Below the pieces are notes generated by a model. It did not search any database. It was not told the origin of the DNA and was given only the letters and a program-made list of their open reading frames with translations. A stretch of DNA of 41,433 nucleotides, taken from assembly GCA_017399035.1 (NCBI GenBank), contig JAFQEM010000005.1, positions 1 to 41,433 of the forward strand, given 5' to 3'. The position numbers and the translations under genes are program-made. The first letter of the stretch is position 1. Each line of letters begins with the position of its first letter. This document shows positions 33,054 to 41,433 of the stretch, one piece after another. The stretch comes from Clostridia bacterium. GTDB taxonomy: Bacteria > Bacillota > Clostridia > Christensenellales > Borkfalkiaceae.

Positions 33054-34028
33054 TTATAACAACTTTGCTCTTAATTGCTCGTTTGTCATAGGTGAAAGAT
33101 ATTTTAACGGCACGTCGTAAACGGTTACGCACCCCGTTACACCCTCTTTTGCTAGCCTTGCAACTGCTCTACCGTAAGCCGTGAGCACGCTACCTGTAAA
33201 TTCAGGGTTGCTATCTAGTTTTAATGAAAGTTCAAGTAAATGCGCATTTTCTTCCGTAGTGTTACCAGAGCGGAAAACAAATCCGCCGTGTGAAAGTTTT
33301 TTCTGCATATCTTTAACTTCTTGTTCGCTAACAAAGTTAACTATAGTGTCGTAATCTGCAAAATAGTTGGGCATTTCTTTTATGGTTTTTTCTATAGAAA
33401 GTTTGTCTGCGCCCTCTTCAACCGCAACAAAACACTCTCTTAAATGTTTTTGTCTTGTAGTTAAACTTGGGTTCAAGCCGTTTCTTACAGATTCTAATGC
33501 CTCTTGTTTAGGTATAGTATATTGAATTGCGTTTTTAACTCCGTCAATTCGTCTTATAGCGTCGCTATGCCCTTGCGAAACGCCCTTACCCCAGAACGTA
33601 TAATCACAACCGTTAGGCAATACCGCACCAAACAACATACGCGCGATTGAAAAAACACCAGGGTCCCAACCTATGCTTATTGCAGACAGCGTGCCGTTTT
33701 CTTTTGCAACTTTATCAAGTTTTTCAAAATATTCGGGAATTTTTGCGTGAGTATCAAACGAATCGACGGTATTGAAGTCTTTTAGTAATTTAGCAGTGTT
33801 TTGAGGTAAGTCGGTTGCGCTTCCGCCACACAATAACAAAACGTCAATTTGACCTTTGAATTTTTGCAATTCGTCAACAGAATACACGGGAAAATCTACA
33901 ACTGGTTTTAACTCTGAAGGGTTTCTACGGGTAAAAATACCTACGCATTGCATATCTTCTGCATTATTTACAGCGAGCGTTACCCCTCTGCCCAAATTAC
34001 CATATCCAACAATTCCTACTTTAATCAT
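33054..34028 (-). CDS. ddh: meso-diaminopimelate D-dehydrogenase
   Basis: 324 residues. NADP-dependent one-step route from tetrahydrodipicolinate to meso-diaminopimelate, feeding lysine and peptidoglycan. The Rossmann GYGNLGRG motif is at 8-15. Diagnostic segments are FTRRNPSEL, CGGSATDLPQ, VDSFDTHAKIP, SIGWDPGVFS and FWGKGVSQGHSDAIRRI. The Shine-Dalgarno AAAGGTGG precedes the ATG. It is divergent from spoIIE. Confidence 0.96.
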   Translation of the reverse strand: MIKVGIVGYGNLGRGVTLAVNNAEDMQCVGIFTRRNPSELKPVVDFPVYSVDELQKFKGQIDVLLLCGGSATDLPQNTAKLLKDFNTVDSFDTHAKIPEYFEKLDKVAKENGTLSAISIGWDPGVFSIARMLFGAVLPNGCDYTFWGKGVSQGHSDAIRRIDGVKNAIQYTIPKQEALESVRNGLNPSLTTRQKHLRECFVAVEEGADKLSIEKTIKEMPNYFADYDTIVNFVSEQEVKDMQKKLSHGGFVFRSGNTTEENAHLLELSLKLDSNPEFTGSVLTAYGRAVARLAKEGVTGCVTVYDVPLKYLSPMTNEQLRAKLL

Positions 34029-34256
34029 AATGCCACCTTTACTATAAAAATTATTTAAGAATATTTTACTATTTAACGCAAATTTTTAGCAAACAATTTT
34101 ACAAAAGTATTTATTATAACTTTTATTAGATTTTTTAAACCATAACGTTTTATAAATTGCTTTTACGATATAATGCGCCAAAAAATTTCAAAATATTTTT
34201 ACCGTATATATTATATAATGGAAAACGCTATTAAGTCAACGGTAAGGAGAAAAATT

Positions 34257-36539
34257 TTGAAAACAATTTTTAAATCATTAGATTATTTTTGCGTGTTAAA
34301 ATATGCGTTTTTATTATTTTCGTTTGCGGTTTTTGCTAATCTTGAAAAAACGGTTTTACCATATTCGGCAAGTATTTACGTTTGCGCAATTTCTTGCGGT
34401 TGTTCCATTATACCAACAACTTTAATTTATCTTGCAAGTTTTTTAATTTTAGGCGCGCCCGGTCTTTTAGGTTCGCAAGCGATATTGTGCGCGTTAAGTT
34501 CAATAATCGTTTTAATATACAGAAAAAATTGTAAAAAAGTTAAAATAGAAATGACCGCTTGCACAATAGTCGGTATGCTTGGTTTTGTTTTTTTGGGGGA
34601 CACTGCGACGGCGTTTAGTTTAGAAAAAAGAGTGCTTACGTCAATACTAACGGTTATTCTAACTTTTTTTTGTTTATTTGCAGGTCGTGCAATTTGTGAA
34701 AAGGGATTAAAATTTAAACTAGCATTTGAAGATTACACGTCTATTGCTGTTTTTACCGTTCTTTTTGGAACGGGAACTTGCAACCTTGTTTCGCCGTATC
34801 TTTGGAGATGCGTTGCAGTTTTTATAATTTTATGTATATGTTATCTTTATCGAACTGGAACTGCGACTTTAACTGCATCTTTTTTAGGCGTTAGTTTTGC
34901 TTTATTTTATGGGAATTTGATATACGTTTCAGTTTTTTTATGTCTTGCGCTTGCTTGCGAAAGTCTTTTTCATCTTTCACGATATGCCGGTGGACTTGCA
35001 ATTATTATGGCAGACTATTTAATTCAACTAATATTTAACGTTTACGGTGGTTACGCCCTTATTGATTTTTTATCGTTACTTACAGGGGTTGTTGTGTTTT
35101 TTATAATACCAAACAAACCGTTAAAAAATTTTAAAGACAAACTTTATTCTTTTAGAGAACGCCAACTTGTAAGACAGTCTATAAACAGAAATAGACTTAT
35201 GCTTTCAGGTAAACTATACGACCTTTCTGGCGCATTTTCAGAAATGGCTTACGCTTTTACGGCGTTTGAAAAGAGCGCAATTACTGAAGACAAGGCAAAA
35301 AGCATTATTCAAAAACAAATTTTAAGTAGCATTTGTGGAGAGTGTGAAAACAAAGCAAAGTGCAAAAAACAAGAAAAAAACGTTTGCGACGGCTTAACGA
35401 AAATAATAGATATAGGGTTTGCAAAGGGCAAACTTTCACTTATAGACTTACCCAAAGAACTTGGCGACGTTTGTATGCGACCAAATAATATTTTATACGG
35501 ATTAAACAAATTATTAGCCGATTTTCGCGCGTACGCTCTTGAAAATGCAAACTTAAAAAGTGGGCGCGATATAATTGCATCACAAGCAATGGGCGTTTGT
35601 GAAGTTTTGCGTTCACTTGCGATTGAAACAGGCGCTCAACTTAAATATCAAAGTCGATTAGAGCGCACACTTGCAGAAAATCTTTTCAAAAACGGTTTTA
35701 GCGTTAGTGAACTTTTAATTTACGGTGAAGAAGAGAGATTGAGCGTAAGTTTAATTGTTACTATGGAAGAATTTTCTTTAGATAACTTGCAATCTATAAT
35801 TTCTAAAACGGTTGGGCTTGATATGGCTTTTGAGCAAAAAAATGAGATTGCAGACGGAAAATGCTACCTTACGTTTAGGCGAGCCACCGAATACGACGCA
35901 GTTTACGGTTTATCTAGAGCAATTAAAGACGGTTCGGAAAAAAGTGGCGACACTTATTCCGTTATGCGCATTTCTGGTGATAGATTGATGTTTGCGCTAT
36001 CCGACGGTATGGGTAGCGGAAGTGTTGCAGAAAACGTTTCTTCAACTTCTCTTTCACTTATAGAAAGTTTTTACAAGGCAGGGCTTTCTTCCCCACTTAT
36101 TTTAGGAACGGTAAACAAACTTTTATCAATAAATACCGAAGATAGTTTTACCGCTTTAGATTTATCCGTAATCGACTTAAAAAACTTAAATGCAGACTTC
36201 ATTAAATACGGCTCACCTTACGGCTTTATAGTTGGCGACGAAGGCGTTAGAATTGTAGAGGGAAACTCTCTGCCACTTGGAATAATAGAAGAACTTAAAC
36301 CTTCCGTTTGTTCCGCAACGCTTAACGACGGCGACTTGATTTTGCTTTTAACTGACGGAATATCCGACGCTTTTGGCTCACCTAGTGGAATTATTGATTT
36401 TTTAAGAACGCAAACGGCTAAAAATCCTCAATCTTTAACTGATGAAATTTTATCTCAAGCAATAAGTTTAAACGGTGGAAAGAAAAACGACGATATGACT
36501 GCCCTTGCGGTAAGAGTTTTTAAACGAAAACCAGCGTAA
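34257..36539 (+). CDS. spoIIE: Stage II sporulation protein E (membrane PP2C phosphatase)
   Basis: 760 residues from TTG 34257. SpoIIE dephosphorylates SpoIIAA, releasing sigma-F in the forespore, and acts at the polar septum. The N-terminal half has about ten membrane segments (to about residue 300), then a cytoplasmic oligomerisation region with a CGECENKAKCKKQ cysteine cluster and a C-terminal PP2C domain. PP2C motifs are LSDGMGSGSVAE, LLTDGISDAF and KNDDMTALAV, with metal-binding aspartates. I chose the TTG because AAGGAGA lies six bases upstream. In-frame ATGs at 34173 and 34218 have no ribosome site. A TATAAT at 34214-34219 could be a -10, but I see no good -35 or Spo0A box. Confidence 0.9.
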   Translation: MKTIFKSLDYFCVLKYAFLLFSFAVFANLEKTVLPYSASIYVCAISCGCSIIPTTLIYLASFLILGAPGLLGSQAILCALSSIIVLIYRKNCKKVKIEMTACTIVGMLGFVFLGDTATAFSLEKRVLTSILTVILTFFCLFAGRAICEKGLKFKLAFEDYTSIAVFTVLFGTGTCNLVSPYLWRCVAVFIILCICYLYRTGTATLTASFLGVSFALFYGNLIYVSVFLCLALACESLFHLSRYAGGLAIIMADYLIQLIFNVYGGYALIDFLSLLTGVVVFFIIPNKPLKNFKDKLYSFRERQLVRQSINRNRLMLSGKLYDLSGAFSEMAYAFTAFEKSAITEDKAKSIIQKQILSSICGECENKAKCKKQEKNVCDGLTKIIDIGFAKGKLSLIDLPKELGDVCMRPNNILYGLNKLLADFRAYALENANLKSGRDIIASQAMGVCEVLRSLAIETGAQLKYQSRLERTLAENLFKNGFSVSELLIYGEEERLSVSLIVTMEEFSLDNLQSIISKTVGLDMAFEQKNEIADGKCYLTFRRATEYDAVYGLSRAIKDGSEKSGDTYSVMRISGDRLMFALSDGMGSGSVAENVSSTSLSLIESFYKAGLSSPLILGTVNKLLSINTEDSFTALDLSVIDLKNLNADFIKYGSPYGFIVGDEGVRIVEGNSLPLGIIEELKPSVCSATLNDGDLILLLTDGISDAFGSPSGIIDFLRTQTAKNPQSLTDEILSQAISLNGGKKNDDMTALAVRVFKRKPA

Positions 36540-36555
36540 ATATTTTTCTAATAAT

Positions 36556-36589
36556 AAAAACAGTCTCTTTTCGTTAAGAGACTGTTTTT
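36556..36589. terminator. Bidirectional terminator between spoIIE and the small membrane protein
   Basis: A perfect 14-bp stem (36556-36569 with 36576-36589), a six-base loop, and A/T runs at both ends. Confidence 0.92.
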
Positions 36590-36605
36590 ATGCTTTATAT
36601 AGTAA

Positions 36606-36788
36606 TTATTTTAATTTACTTTTACGTCTAGTTATTAAACCTATAATAATAAAAATAAGAGCAACAACCATTAAAATTATATAAATTACGTCTGGAATAG
36701 GTATAATAAATCTATCAACGCAACTTAAAATAAAATAGAGTAAAAAACCTACGACAAAACCTAACGCACCCAACAAATCTTTTTTCAT
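36606..36788 (-). CDS. Small two-helix membrane protein of unknown function
   Basis: 60 residues from ATG 36788, starting MKKDLLGALG. Two hydrophobic stretches (about 6-25 and 31-53) separated by RFIIPIPD, then a basic RRKSKLK tail placed in the cytoplasm by the positive-inside rule. No family recognised. It is the last gene of the parE-parC run, about 50 bases downstream of parC, and has a terminator beyond it. Coding is likely but not certain. Confidence 0.6.
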   Translation of the reverse strand: MKKDLLGALGFVVGFLLYFILSCVDRFIIPIPDVIYIILMVVALIFIIIGLITRRKSKLK

Positions 36789-36836
36789 AAACACCAACCA
36801 CTTTCTTTAACCTTGTTTTGCGAAAAGTTATTTTAG

Positions 36837-39257
36837 TTAGAATAATTTAAATACTTTTTCGGGGTGGCGCTTTTTATTTTCGTTCTTTAACGTTTTTCCC
36901 TTTGTTGTGCGGTTTTCAATGCCTAAATCTTCGGTGTTTACAGTAAAGGCTACGCTTAAAGTGTCAATTACAGCAAAGTCAAAAGGCTCTTTTACACAAT
37001 CTGCATATACGACCTTACTATCTTTGCCAAGTTCAACAATCTTTATGCCCTTTCTATACCTTGCCATAGGCTCTATTTCAACGGTAATAACCCGTTTATA
37101 AAAACCTGCATCGGTAACGATTACAAATTCGCCCTCTTCATCTATTTGAGAAACGAACACTATTTTATCGCCTTTATTGAGGTTGATACCCTTTACCCCA
37201 CCGGCAACTCTGCCTTGAACGGGTATATCCTCTTTTAATGCGTTTAGCGCAAGACCACCTTCGGTTATATACGCTATGGTCGTATCTATAACGTCTTGTT
37301 CTACGCTTATAAGTTCGTCGCCGTCCTTAAGTTTAATTGCTTGATAATAAGGTTTAAGCAAGTTGTATTCTGCCCACTCCGTCTTTTTTATTAAACCGTC
37401 TTTAGTGAAGAACAACAAATGCCCGTCGGGAAGATTGTCTTCGTTTACGGCAAAGAACGCAACTGGATATTCGTTTCTTTGAGCATCTTTACATACGGCG
37501 TTAAATTTGCTACCTTTATCACGGAATCTGCACTCGGGCGCAATTTCCATATCAATTTTACAACAGTTACCTAGGTTTGTAAACGCAAGTAACGTTTGGT
37601 CACTACGTGCTTTTACCTTAAACTTAATAAACTCTTCTGCAATCGAATTATCTTTGACCGATTTATCACTTGCCTTAAAGTTTTTTTCGGTCATCTTCTT
37701 AAACATTTTACCTTCGGTAAACGCTACGATAAAATCGTCTATTTGTTTAAGTTCTTTTTCTACGCTTTGAATATCCATTTCTTTACCGCCAACAATTAAG
37801 TTGGAACGGCGGTCATCACCATATTTTTTCTTAATTGCGGTGAGTTCACTTTTAACAACTTCCATTTGTTTTTGCTTACTGCCGATTATAATAGTAAGTG
37901 ATTCGATAAGTTTTTTAAGTGATGCTAATTCTTCTTCTAGTTTATATACTTCTAGTTTTGTAAGCCTTGCAAGTCTTAAATCTAGAATTGCGTTTGCTTG
38001 AACTTCAGTAAGATTAAATCTTGCGCGTAGTTTTGCTCGTGCGTCGTTGGTGTTTTCTGCGCTCTTAATGATTTTAATTACTTCGTCTATGTTCTTTACC
38101 GCTACGATAAGCCCTTCTAAAATATGTGCTCTTTCTTTTGCGCGCTCTAAATCAAACTTACTACGGCGTAAAATAACTTCTCTTTGATAATTTACGTAAT
38201 AACTTATGATATCTAAAAGCCCTAATTGACAGGGTTTTCCGTTGGCAATAGCAACCATATTTATACCGAAAGATGTTTCTAGGTCGGTATTTTTATAAAG
38301 ATATGAAAGTATTGCTTTTGCGTCTGCGTCTTTTTTGAGTTTGATAACTGCGCGCATACCGTTTCTATCCGACTCGTCTACAACTTCGCCGATACCGCCA
38401 AGAAGGTCTTTTTTCTCTTCTTTTAAGTCGTATATCTTTTTAAGAAGATTTGCCTTATTCACTTGATAAGGAAGTTCAGATATTACTAAATTCTGCTTTT
38501 CACCCGTATCTTTTTCAATATTTACCCTTGCGCGTATTTTAATTTTTCCTTTACCCGTCTTATACGCCTCTTCAAGTTCGTCGCTTACAATGATATAACC
38601 GCCCGTAGGAAAATCTGGGGCTTTAATATGTTTCATCATTTCTTTTAGCGAAATTCTTGGGTTGTCAATATAAGCAATAGTTCCATTTATTACTTCAACG
38701 AGATTATGCGGTGGAATGTTTGTTGCAAGCCCAACTGCTATACCCGTTGCGCCGTTTACCAAAAGGTTAGGATATCTACCCGGTAGCGTTTCAGGTTCTT
38801 CTTGAGTATCGTCAAAGTTAAGGTTAAATTCAACGGTATTTTTCTCAATATCGCGAACAAGTTCAAGCGCAAGCGCCTCAAGGCGTGATTCTGTATAACG
38901 ATAAGCCGCCGCCGAATCACCGTCGACAGTACCAAAGTTACCTTGACCATCAATAAGTGGCATACGCATATTAAAATCTTGCGCAAGGTGAACTAATGCG
39001 CCGTAAACCGAACTATCGCCGTGTGGGTGATATTTACCTAAAACTTCACCGACTATTTTTGCGCACTTTTTATGGGGTTTATCCGGCGTTAAACCCATTT
39101 CGTACATTGCATAAATAATTCTTCTTTGAACGGGTTTAAGCCCGTCTTCTACACGTGGCAGAGCCCTATCTAAAATAACGTTTTCTGCATACGGTATCAT
39201 TGAATTTTTCAGAACCTCGTCAAGCGAGGAAAATATTATACCCTTTTCGTTTTGCAT
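36837..39257 (-). CDS. parC: Type IIA topoisomerase subunit A, probably topoisomerase IV ParC
   Basis: 806 residues. DNA cleavage and rejoining subunit. The active-site Tyr121 is in [11 protein letters not shown]. The N-terminal domain has [20 protein letters not shown], and the C-terminal beta-pinwheel begins near 500. A canonical GyrA box (QRRGGKG) is not seen; the corresponding stretch reads [10 protein letters not shown], which favours ParC over Gyr[11 protein letters not shown] is another pinwheel motif. At the quinolone region [13 protein letters not shown], Ser82 is kept and the usual acidic residue is Gly86. GGAG precedes the ATG; 11 bases after parE. Confidence 0.88.
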   Translation of the reverse strand: MQNEKGIIFSSLDEVLKNSMIPYAENVILDRALPRVEDGLKPVQRRIIYAMYEMGLTPDKPHKKCAKIVGEVLGKYHPHGDSSVYGALVHLAQDFNMRMPLIDGQGNFGTVDGDSAAAYRYTESRLEALALELVRDIEKNTVEFNLNFDDTQEEPETLPGRYPNLLVNGATGIAVGLATNIPPHNLVEVINGTIAYIDNPRISLKEMMKHIKAPDFPTGGYIIVSDELEEAYKTGKGKIKIRARVNIEKDTGEKQNLVISELPYQVNKANLLKKIYDLKEEKKDLLGGIGEVVDESDRNGMRAVIKLKKDADAKAILSYLYKNTDLETSFGINMVAIANGKPCQLGLLDIISYYVNYQREVILRRSKFDLERAKERAHILEGLIVAVKNIDEVIKIIKSAENTNDARAKLRARFNLTEVQANAILDLRLARLTKLEVYKLEEELASLKKLIESLTIIIGSKQKQMEVVKSELTAIKKKYGDDRRSNLIVGGKEMDIQSVEKELKQIDDFIVAFTEGKMFKKMTEKNFKASDKSVKDNSIAEEFIKFKVKARSDQTLLAFTNLGNCCKIDMEIAPECRFRDKGSKFNAVCKDAQRNEYPVAFFAVNEDNLPDGHLLFFTKDGLIKKTEWAEYNLLKPYYQAIKLKDGDELISVEQDVIDTTIAYITEGGLALNALKEDIPVQGRVAGGVKGINLNKGDKIVFVSQIDEEGEFVIVTDAGFYKRVITVEIEPMARYRKGIKIVELGKDSKVVYADCVKEPFDFAVIDTLSVAFTVNTEDLGIENRTTKGKTLKNENKKRHPEKVFKLF

Positions 39258-39268
39258 ATTCTCTCTCC

Positions 39269-41221
39269 TTAACTACGTTTCATTTTAGCAAACTTATCTT
39301 CTTTATTAAAGTTTGCGTGTTCAAAAATGTATTTCTTTCTTTCGACCACTTCGTCGCCCATTAAAACGGTTATAAGTCTATCTGCCTCTGCGGCGTCTTC
39401 AATGGTAACTTGCATAAGAGAACGAGTTTGCGGATTCATTGTAGTTTCCCAAAGTTGAGATGGATTCATTTCGCCCAAACCTTTATACCTTTGAATAGAC
39501 GCCCCTCTACCCACCTTGATTTTTTTAGCCTCTAACTCGTTATCGTCGTATGCATATTCTTCTACGTTGCCTTTATGAACCTTGTATAAAGGTGGCATAC
39601 CTATATAAACGTGACCAGCGTTGACAAGTTCTCTCATATACCTAAAGAAGAACGTAAGAAGTATTGCTCTAATATGCGCGCCGTCTTGGTCGGCATCTGA
39701 TAAAATTATTACTTTATGGAATTTTAAACTATCTAAATCAAATTCTGAACCGATACCAGTACCTAATGCAGATATGATAGTGCGAATTTCTTCATTTTGC
39801 AAAATTTGGTCAAGTTTTTTCTTCTCTACGTTAAGAGGTTTACCACGCAAGGGTAAAATTGCTTGATATTGCCTTACTCTTGCCTGTTTTGCGCTTCCAC
39901 CTGCTGAATCACCCTCAACTATAAACAATTCGTTAAGTTCAGGTTTTCTACCCGAACAAGCGGCAAGTTTGCCAACTAAATTTTGAGCCTCAATACTTTT
40001 TGACGCTCTTGCAATTTCTTTTGCTTTTTTTGCAGCAAGTCTTACTTTTGCAGCGTTCATTGCCTTTGCAATAACAGAGTCGAACACTTTTTGCAACTTT
40101 TTATTTTTCATAAGCGTTTCAAGTTCGTTTACCGTAACGCTTTCAACTGCAGGACGGGCTTCGGGGTTACCGAGTTTATTTTTTGTTTGCCCTTCAAACT
40201 GAACGTTTTGCATCTTTATTGATATAATTGCAGTTAACCCTTCCTTGAAGTCGTCACCCAAAAAGTTATCGTCTTTTTCTTTTAAGAAGTTTCTTTCTCT
40301 TGCATAATCGTTTAGCGAACGAGTAAGCCCCGACCTAAAACCCGTTTCGTGCGTTCCGCCCTCGCTTGTGGGAATATTATTAACGTAAGAATATACGCTA
40401 TCAACGTAAGCGTCGGTATGCTGAACAGCAAACTCAACGTGAATATTATCTTTAGTTGCGCAAGCGTAAATAGGTTGTTGATATAACGAAGACTTACCTT
40501 CGTTAAGGTATTTAACAAAATCAACTATACCGCCGTCAAACTTATAAGTTCTGCCGTAATCAGTGTTTTCGTCGTAAAACTTTATCTCTAAACCTTTGTT
40601 CAAAAAGGCAAGTTCGCGAAGTCTTTTAAGTATGGTTTCAGGCGAAAAAACAACCGTTTCAAAAACTTTAGCGTCTGGTTTAAAACGCACGAAAGTTCCC
40701 TTCTTTTTGGTTTTTACCTTTGTGTTTTTAAGTGGTGCTTTTGGAATGCCCGATTTCATTTTTCCACTTGCTTTGTCTAAATAACTGTGGAATTCCATAG
40801 AATATATCGTATCTTTATAAATCTCTACGTTAAGCCATTCTGAAAGCGCGTTGGTAACTGACGCGCCTACGCCGTGCAAACCACCAGAATAGTTATAATT
40901 ATCCGCGCTAAACTTACCGCCAGCGTGCAGTTGAGTAAATACAACTTCTACACCTGAAACGCCTGCTTTTGAGTGTATGTCCGTTGGTATTCCACGGCCA
41001 TTATCTTCAACGGACGCACTGCCGTCTTTATAGAGTTTTATTTCTATTTTATCAGCAAAGCCGTTAGCCGCTTCGTCAACTGCGTTATCAACAATTTCCC
41101 ACAAAATATGGTGTAGACCCTTAACCCCAGTTGTGCCTATATACATACCTGGGCGCATTCTAACAGCGTCAAGCCCCTCAAGTATCTTTATATCTTCTGC
41201 CTTGTATGATGTTTTTGCCAT
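39269..41221 (-). CDS. parE: Type IIA topoisomerase subunit B, probably topoisomerase IV ParE
   Basis: 650 residues from ATG 41221, set by GGAG six bases upstream (the open frame extends to 41308 without a ribosome site). GHKL ATPase: [34 protein letters not shown]. Transducer K in the QTKNKLG segment. [21 protein letters not shown] and [10 protein letters not shown]. The SEWL segment and the ParC-like partner favour ParE over GyrB, although the two are hard to tell apart from sequence alone. It has a good promoter and forms a two-gene operon with parC. Confidence 0.88.
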   Translation of the reverse strand: MAKTSYKAEDIKILEGLDAVRMRPGMYIGTTGVKGLHHILWEIVDNAVDEAANGFADKIEIKLYKDGSASVEDNGRGIPTDIHSKAGVSGVEVVFTQLHAGGKFSADNYNYSGGLHGVGASVTNALSEWLNVEIYKDTIYSMEFHSYLDKASGKMKSGIPKAPLKNTKVKTKKKGTFVRFKPDAKVFETVVFSPETILKRLRELAFLNKGLEIKFYDENTDYGRTYKFDGGIVDFVKYLNEGKSSLYQQPIYACATKDNIHVEFAVQHTDAYVDSVYSYVNNIPTSEGGTHETGFRSGLTRSLNDYARERNFLKEKDDNFLGDDFKEGLTAIISIKMQNVQFEGQTKNKLGNPEARPAVESVTVNELETLMKNKKLQKVFDSVIAKAMNAAKVRLAAKKAKEIARASKSIEAQNLVGKLAACSGRKPELNELFIVEGDSAGGSAKQARVRQYQAILPLRGKPLNVEKKKLDQILQNEEIRTIISALGTGIGSEFDLDSLKFHKVIILSDADQDGAHIRAILLTFFFRYMRELVNAGHVYIGMPPLYKVHKGNVEEYAYDDNELEAKKIKVGRGASIQRYKGLGEMNPSQLWETTMNPQTRSLMQVTIEDAAEADRLITVLMGDEVVERKKYIFEHANFNKEDKFAKMKRS

Positions 41222-41266
41222 ACTTTTCTCCAAAAAATATCCCATTTTGTACTTTAAATTTATAAC

Positions 41267-41295
41267 AGTATACCATATATTGTGTTTTTTTTCAA
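41267..41295 (-). promoter_or_regulatory. Sigma-A promoter of parE-parC
   Basis: On the minus strand, TTGAAA (41295-41290), 17 bases, TATACT (41272-41267), 46 bases upstream of the parE ATG. Confidence 0.82.
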
Positions 41296-41335
41296 CTTTT
41301 AAACACAAATTTTTAATGTTTTTATTGTAATGAGC

Positions 41336-41369
41336 AAAAAAATCCGCAAGTTGTTCTTGCGGATTTTTC
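41336..41369. terminator. Terminator upstream of parE
   Basis: A perfect 13-bp stem (41338-41350 with 41356-41368) and a five-base loop, with A/T runs on both sides. It ends the gene entering from the right edge. Confidence 0.92.
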
Positions 41370-41373
41370 TATT

Positions 41374-41433
41374 TTATTTCCTTTTAGGCTGACTGTTTCT
41401 TTCCCAAATCACTCCGTCAACGTAGCCTTGAAT
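41374..41433 (-). CDS. C-terminal tail of an unidentified gene (cut by the window edge)
   Basis: The last 19 codons and TAA of a minus-strand frame, ending YVDGVIWERNSQPKRK. The position right before a terminator supports it as a real gene end. The fragment is too short for a family call. Confidence 0.55.
   Translation of the reverse strand: MQGYVDGVIWERNSQPKRK

Overview
The window reads as chromosomal core sequence of a low-GC, spore-forming Clostridia-like Firmicute. Evidence for this is the presence of spoVT and spoIIE, Firmicutes-type gene orders (tig-clpP-clpX; pgk-tpiA-gpmI-secG-rnr-smpB-ssrA; spoVT-flippase), an SRP RNA of the large Bacillus/Clostridium type with an Alu domain, and AT-rich sigma-A promoters. 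Genus or species cannot be named from the sequence alone. Nearly all genes are on the minus strand, so the natural reading direction is right to left. Only mntP, the SRP RNA and spoIIE lie on the plus strand.

Right to left: the tail of an unidentified gene; a topoisomerase IV-like pair (parE-parC) with a small membrane protein; convergent spoIIE (+); ddh (meso-diaminopimelate dehydrogenase) with a metallo-beta-lactamase-fold lipoprotein; spoVT, a MOP flippase, dusB, a nitrilase-fold protein that has lost its catalytic residues, and trmL; a Na/Pi cotransporter with PhoU domain; the glycolytic operon pgk-tpiA-gpmI; secG; rnr-smpB; metY-metA inserted between smpB and ssrA; then tmRNA. Downstream of tmRNA (15830-16320) is a tandem array of structured elements that look like small RNA genes. 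After it come a GNAT acetyltransferase, a frameshift-split PlsC acyltransferase, the SRP RNA (+), ileS with an rRNA-type methyltransferase and an RluA synthase, mntP (+), a large surface protein, a second RluA synthase with rqcH, and finally tig-clpP-clpX, with clpX cut by the window edge.

A theme of the window is protein quality control. Trigger factor, ClpP and ClpX, RqcH (alanine tailing on stalled 60S/50S complexes), SmpB, tmRNA and RNase R are all here, so both known tagging routes for stalled ribosomes and the protease that clears their products are encoded within 40 kb.

The most unusual signal is the array downstream of ssrA. It has two near-identical ~100-nt units (A2, A3), each with its own promoter, a predicted three-way-junction fold and a terminator. 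A third unit (A1) lacks the promoter and the second hairpin and is fused to the 3' end of tmRNA as its apparent terminator. A different ~70-nt unit (B) sits between A2 and A3. Dyad-symmetric sequences centred on the -35 boxes separate the units, and their outer arms differ in a compensated way. I do not recognise these RNAs from any named family.
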